Source: Alphaproteobacteria bacterium (GTDB taxonomy: Bacteria > Pseudomonadota > Alphaproteobacteria > Rhizobiales > Beijerinckiaceae). From it: a DNA stretch of 5,850 bases. Below, in pieces: positions 5,823 to 5,850 of the stretch. Made by a program: the position numbers and the translations under genes. Position 1 is the first letter of the stretch, and each line of letters starts with the position of its first letter. The stretch lies in NCBI GenBank assembly GCA_009921785.1, contig RFXE01000119.1, positions 1 to 5,850 on the forward strand, written 5' to 3'. The notes under the pieces were generated by a model that searched no databases, had not been told where the DNA came from, and saw nothing but the letters and a program-made list of their open reading frames with translations.

Positions 5823-5850
5823 ATGAAATCTCATGCACGGGTAGTGGTTG
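5823..5850 (+). CDS. Start of a gene cut by the window edge, possibly an FAD-dependent oxidoreductase
   Basis: Only nine full codons are visible, reading MKSHARVVV. A basic start running into a Val-rich strand is how many FAD- or NAD-binding enzymes begin, just before the GxGxxG loop; sarcosine or dimethylglycine dehydrogenase-type proteins of alphaproteobacteria often open this way. The dinucleotide-binding Gly motif itself would lie beyond base 5850, so the product call is a guess. Evidence that a gene starts here is better: a good ribosome binding site, a clean ATG, and a divergent intergenic region behind it. Confidence 0.5.

Overview
The window looks like an alphaproteobacterial, probably Hyphomicrobiales (Rhizobiales), chromosomal or large-replicon catabolic locus. 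This rests on gene content (a PTS-type dihydroxyacetone kinase with its own Enzyme I, next to sugar-acid and MocA-type dehydrogenases), moderate GC by eye, and uniform base and codon use across the genes. No insertion sequence, phage gene, tRNA, rRNA or CRISPR array was seen.

Left part (1-3338, + strand) is the downstream end of a compact operon. In order it holds the C-terminal HPr domain of a DhaM-like protein (its start lies before base 1), a full-length Enzyme I (PEP-protein phosphotransferase), a small helix-turn-helix-like protein of unknown function, and the DHA-binding subunit DhaK. The genes overlap or nearly touch (8-base overlap, TGATG overlap, 18-base gap), which implies co-transcription and translational coupling. 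With a DhaL and an EIIA domain, presumably just upstream, this would form a private phosphorelay: PEP -> EI -> HPr -> EIIA -> DhaL-bound ADP -> a small ketose held on DhaK.

Middle (3395-4372, + strand): a D-2-hydroxyacid dehydrogenase with intact NAD site and catalytic Arg/Glu/His, 56 bases after dhaK and probably in the same transcript. It is followed by a convergent Gfo/Idh/MocA oxidoreductase (4387-5439, - strand) that, from memory, strongly resembles characterised rhizobial D-apiose dehydrogenases. The two stop codons are embedded in a perfect 8-bp inverted repeat that may be a shared terminator.

Right part (5440-5822) is a 383-base divergent intergenic region with no convincing gene. 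It should hold the promoter for the MocA-type gene and one for a gene starting at 5823, of which only nine codons are visible (MKSHARVVV, suggestive of an N-terminal dinucleotide-binding strand).

Taken together the locus suggests catabolism of a short or branched sugar or polyol: oxidation by the MocA-type enzyme, hydroxyacid handling by the D-2-hydroxyacid dehydrogenase, and PEP-dependent phosphorylation of a C3/C4 ketose by the Dha system. The link between the two strands is inference. The least explained item is the 143-aa helix-turn-helix-like protein between Enzyme I and DhaK.
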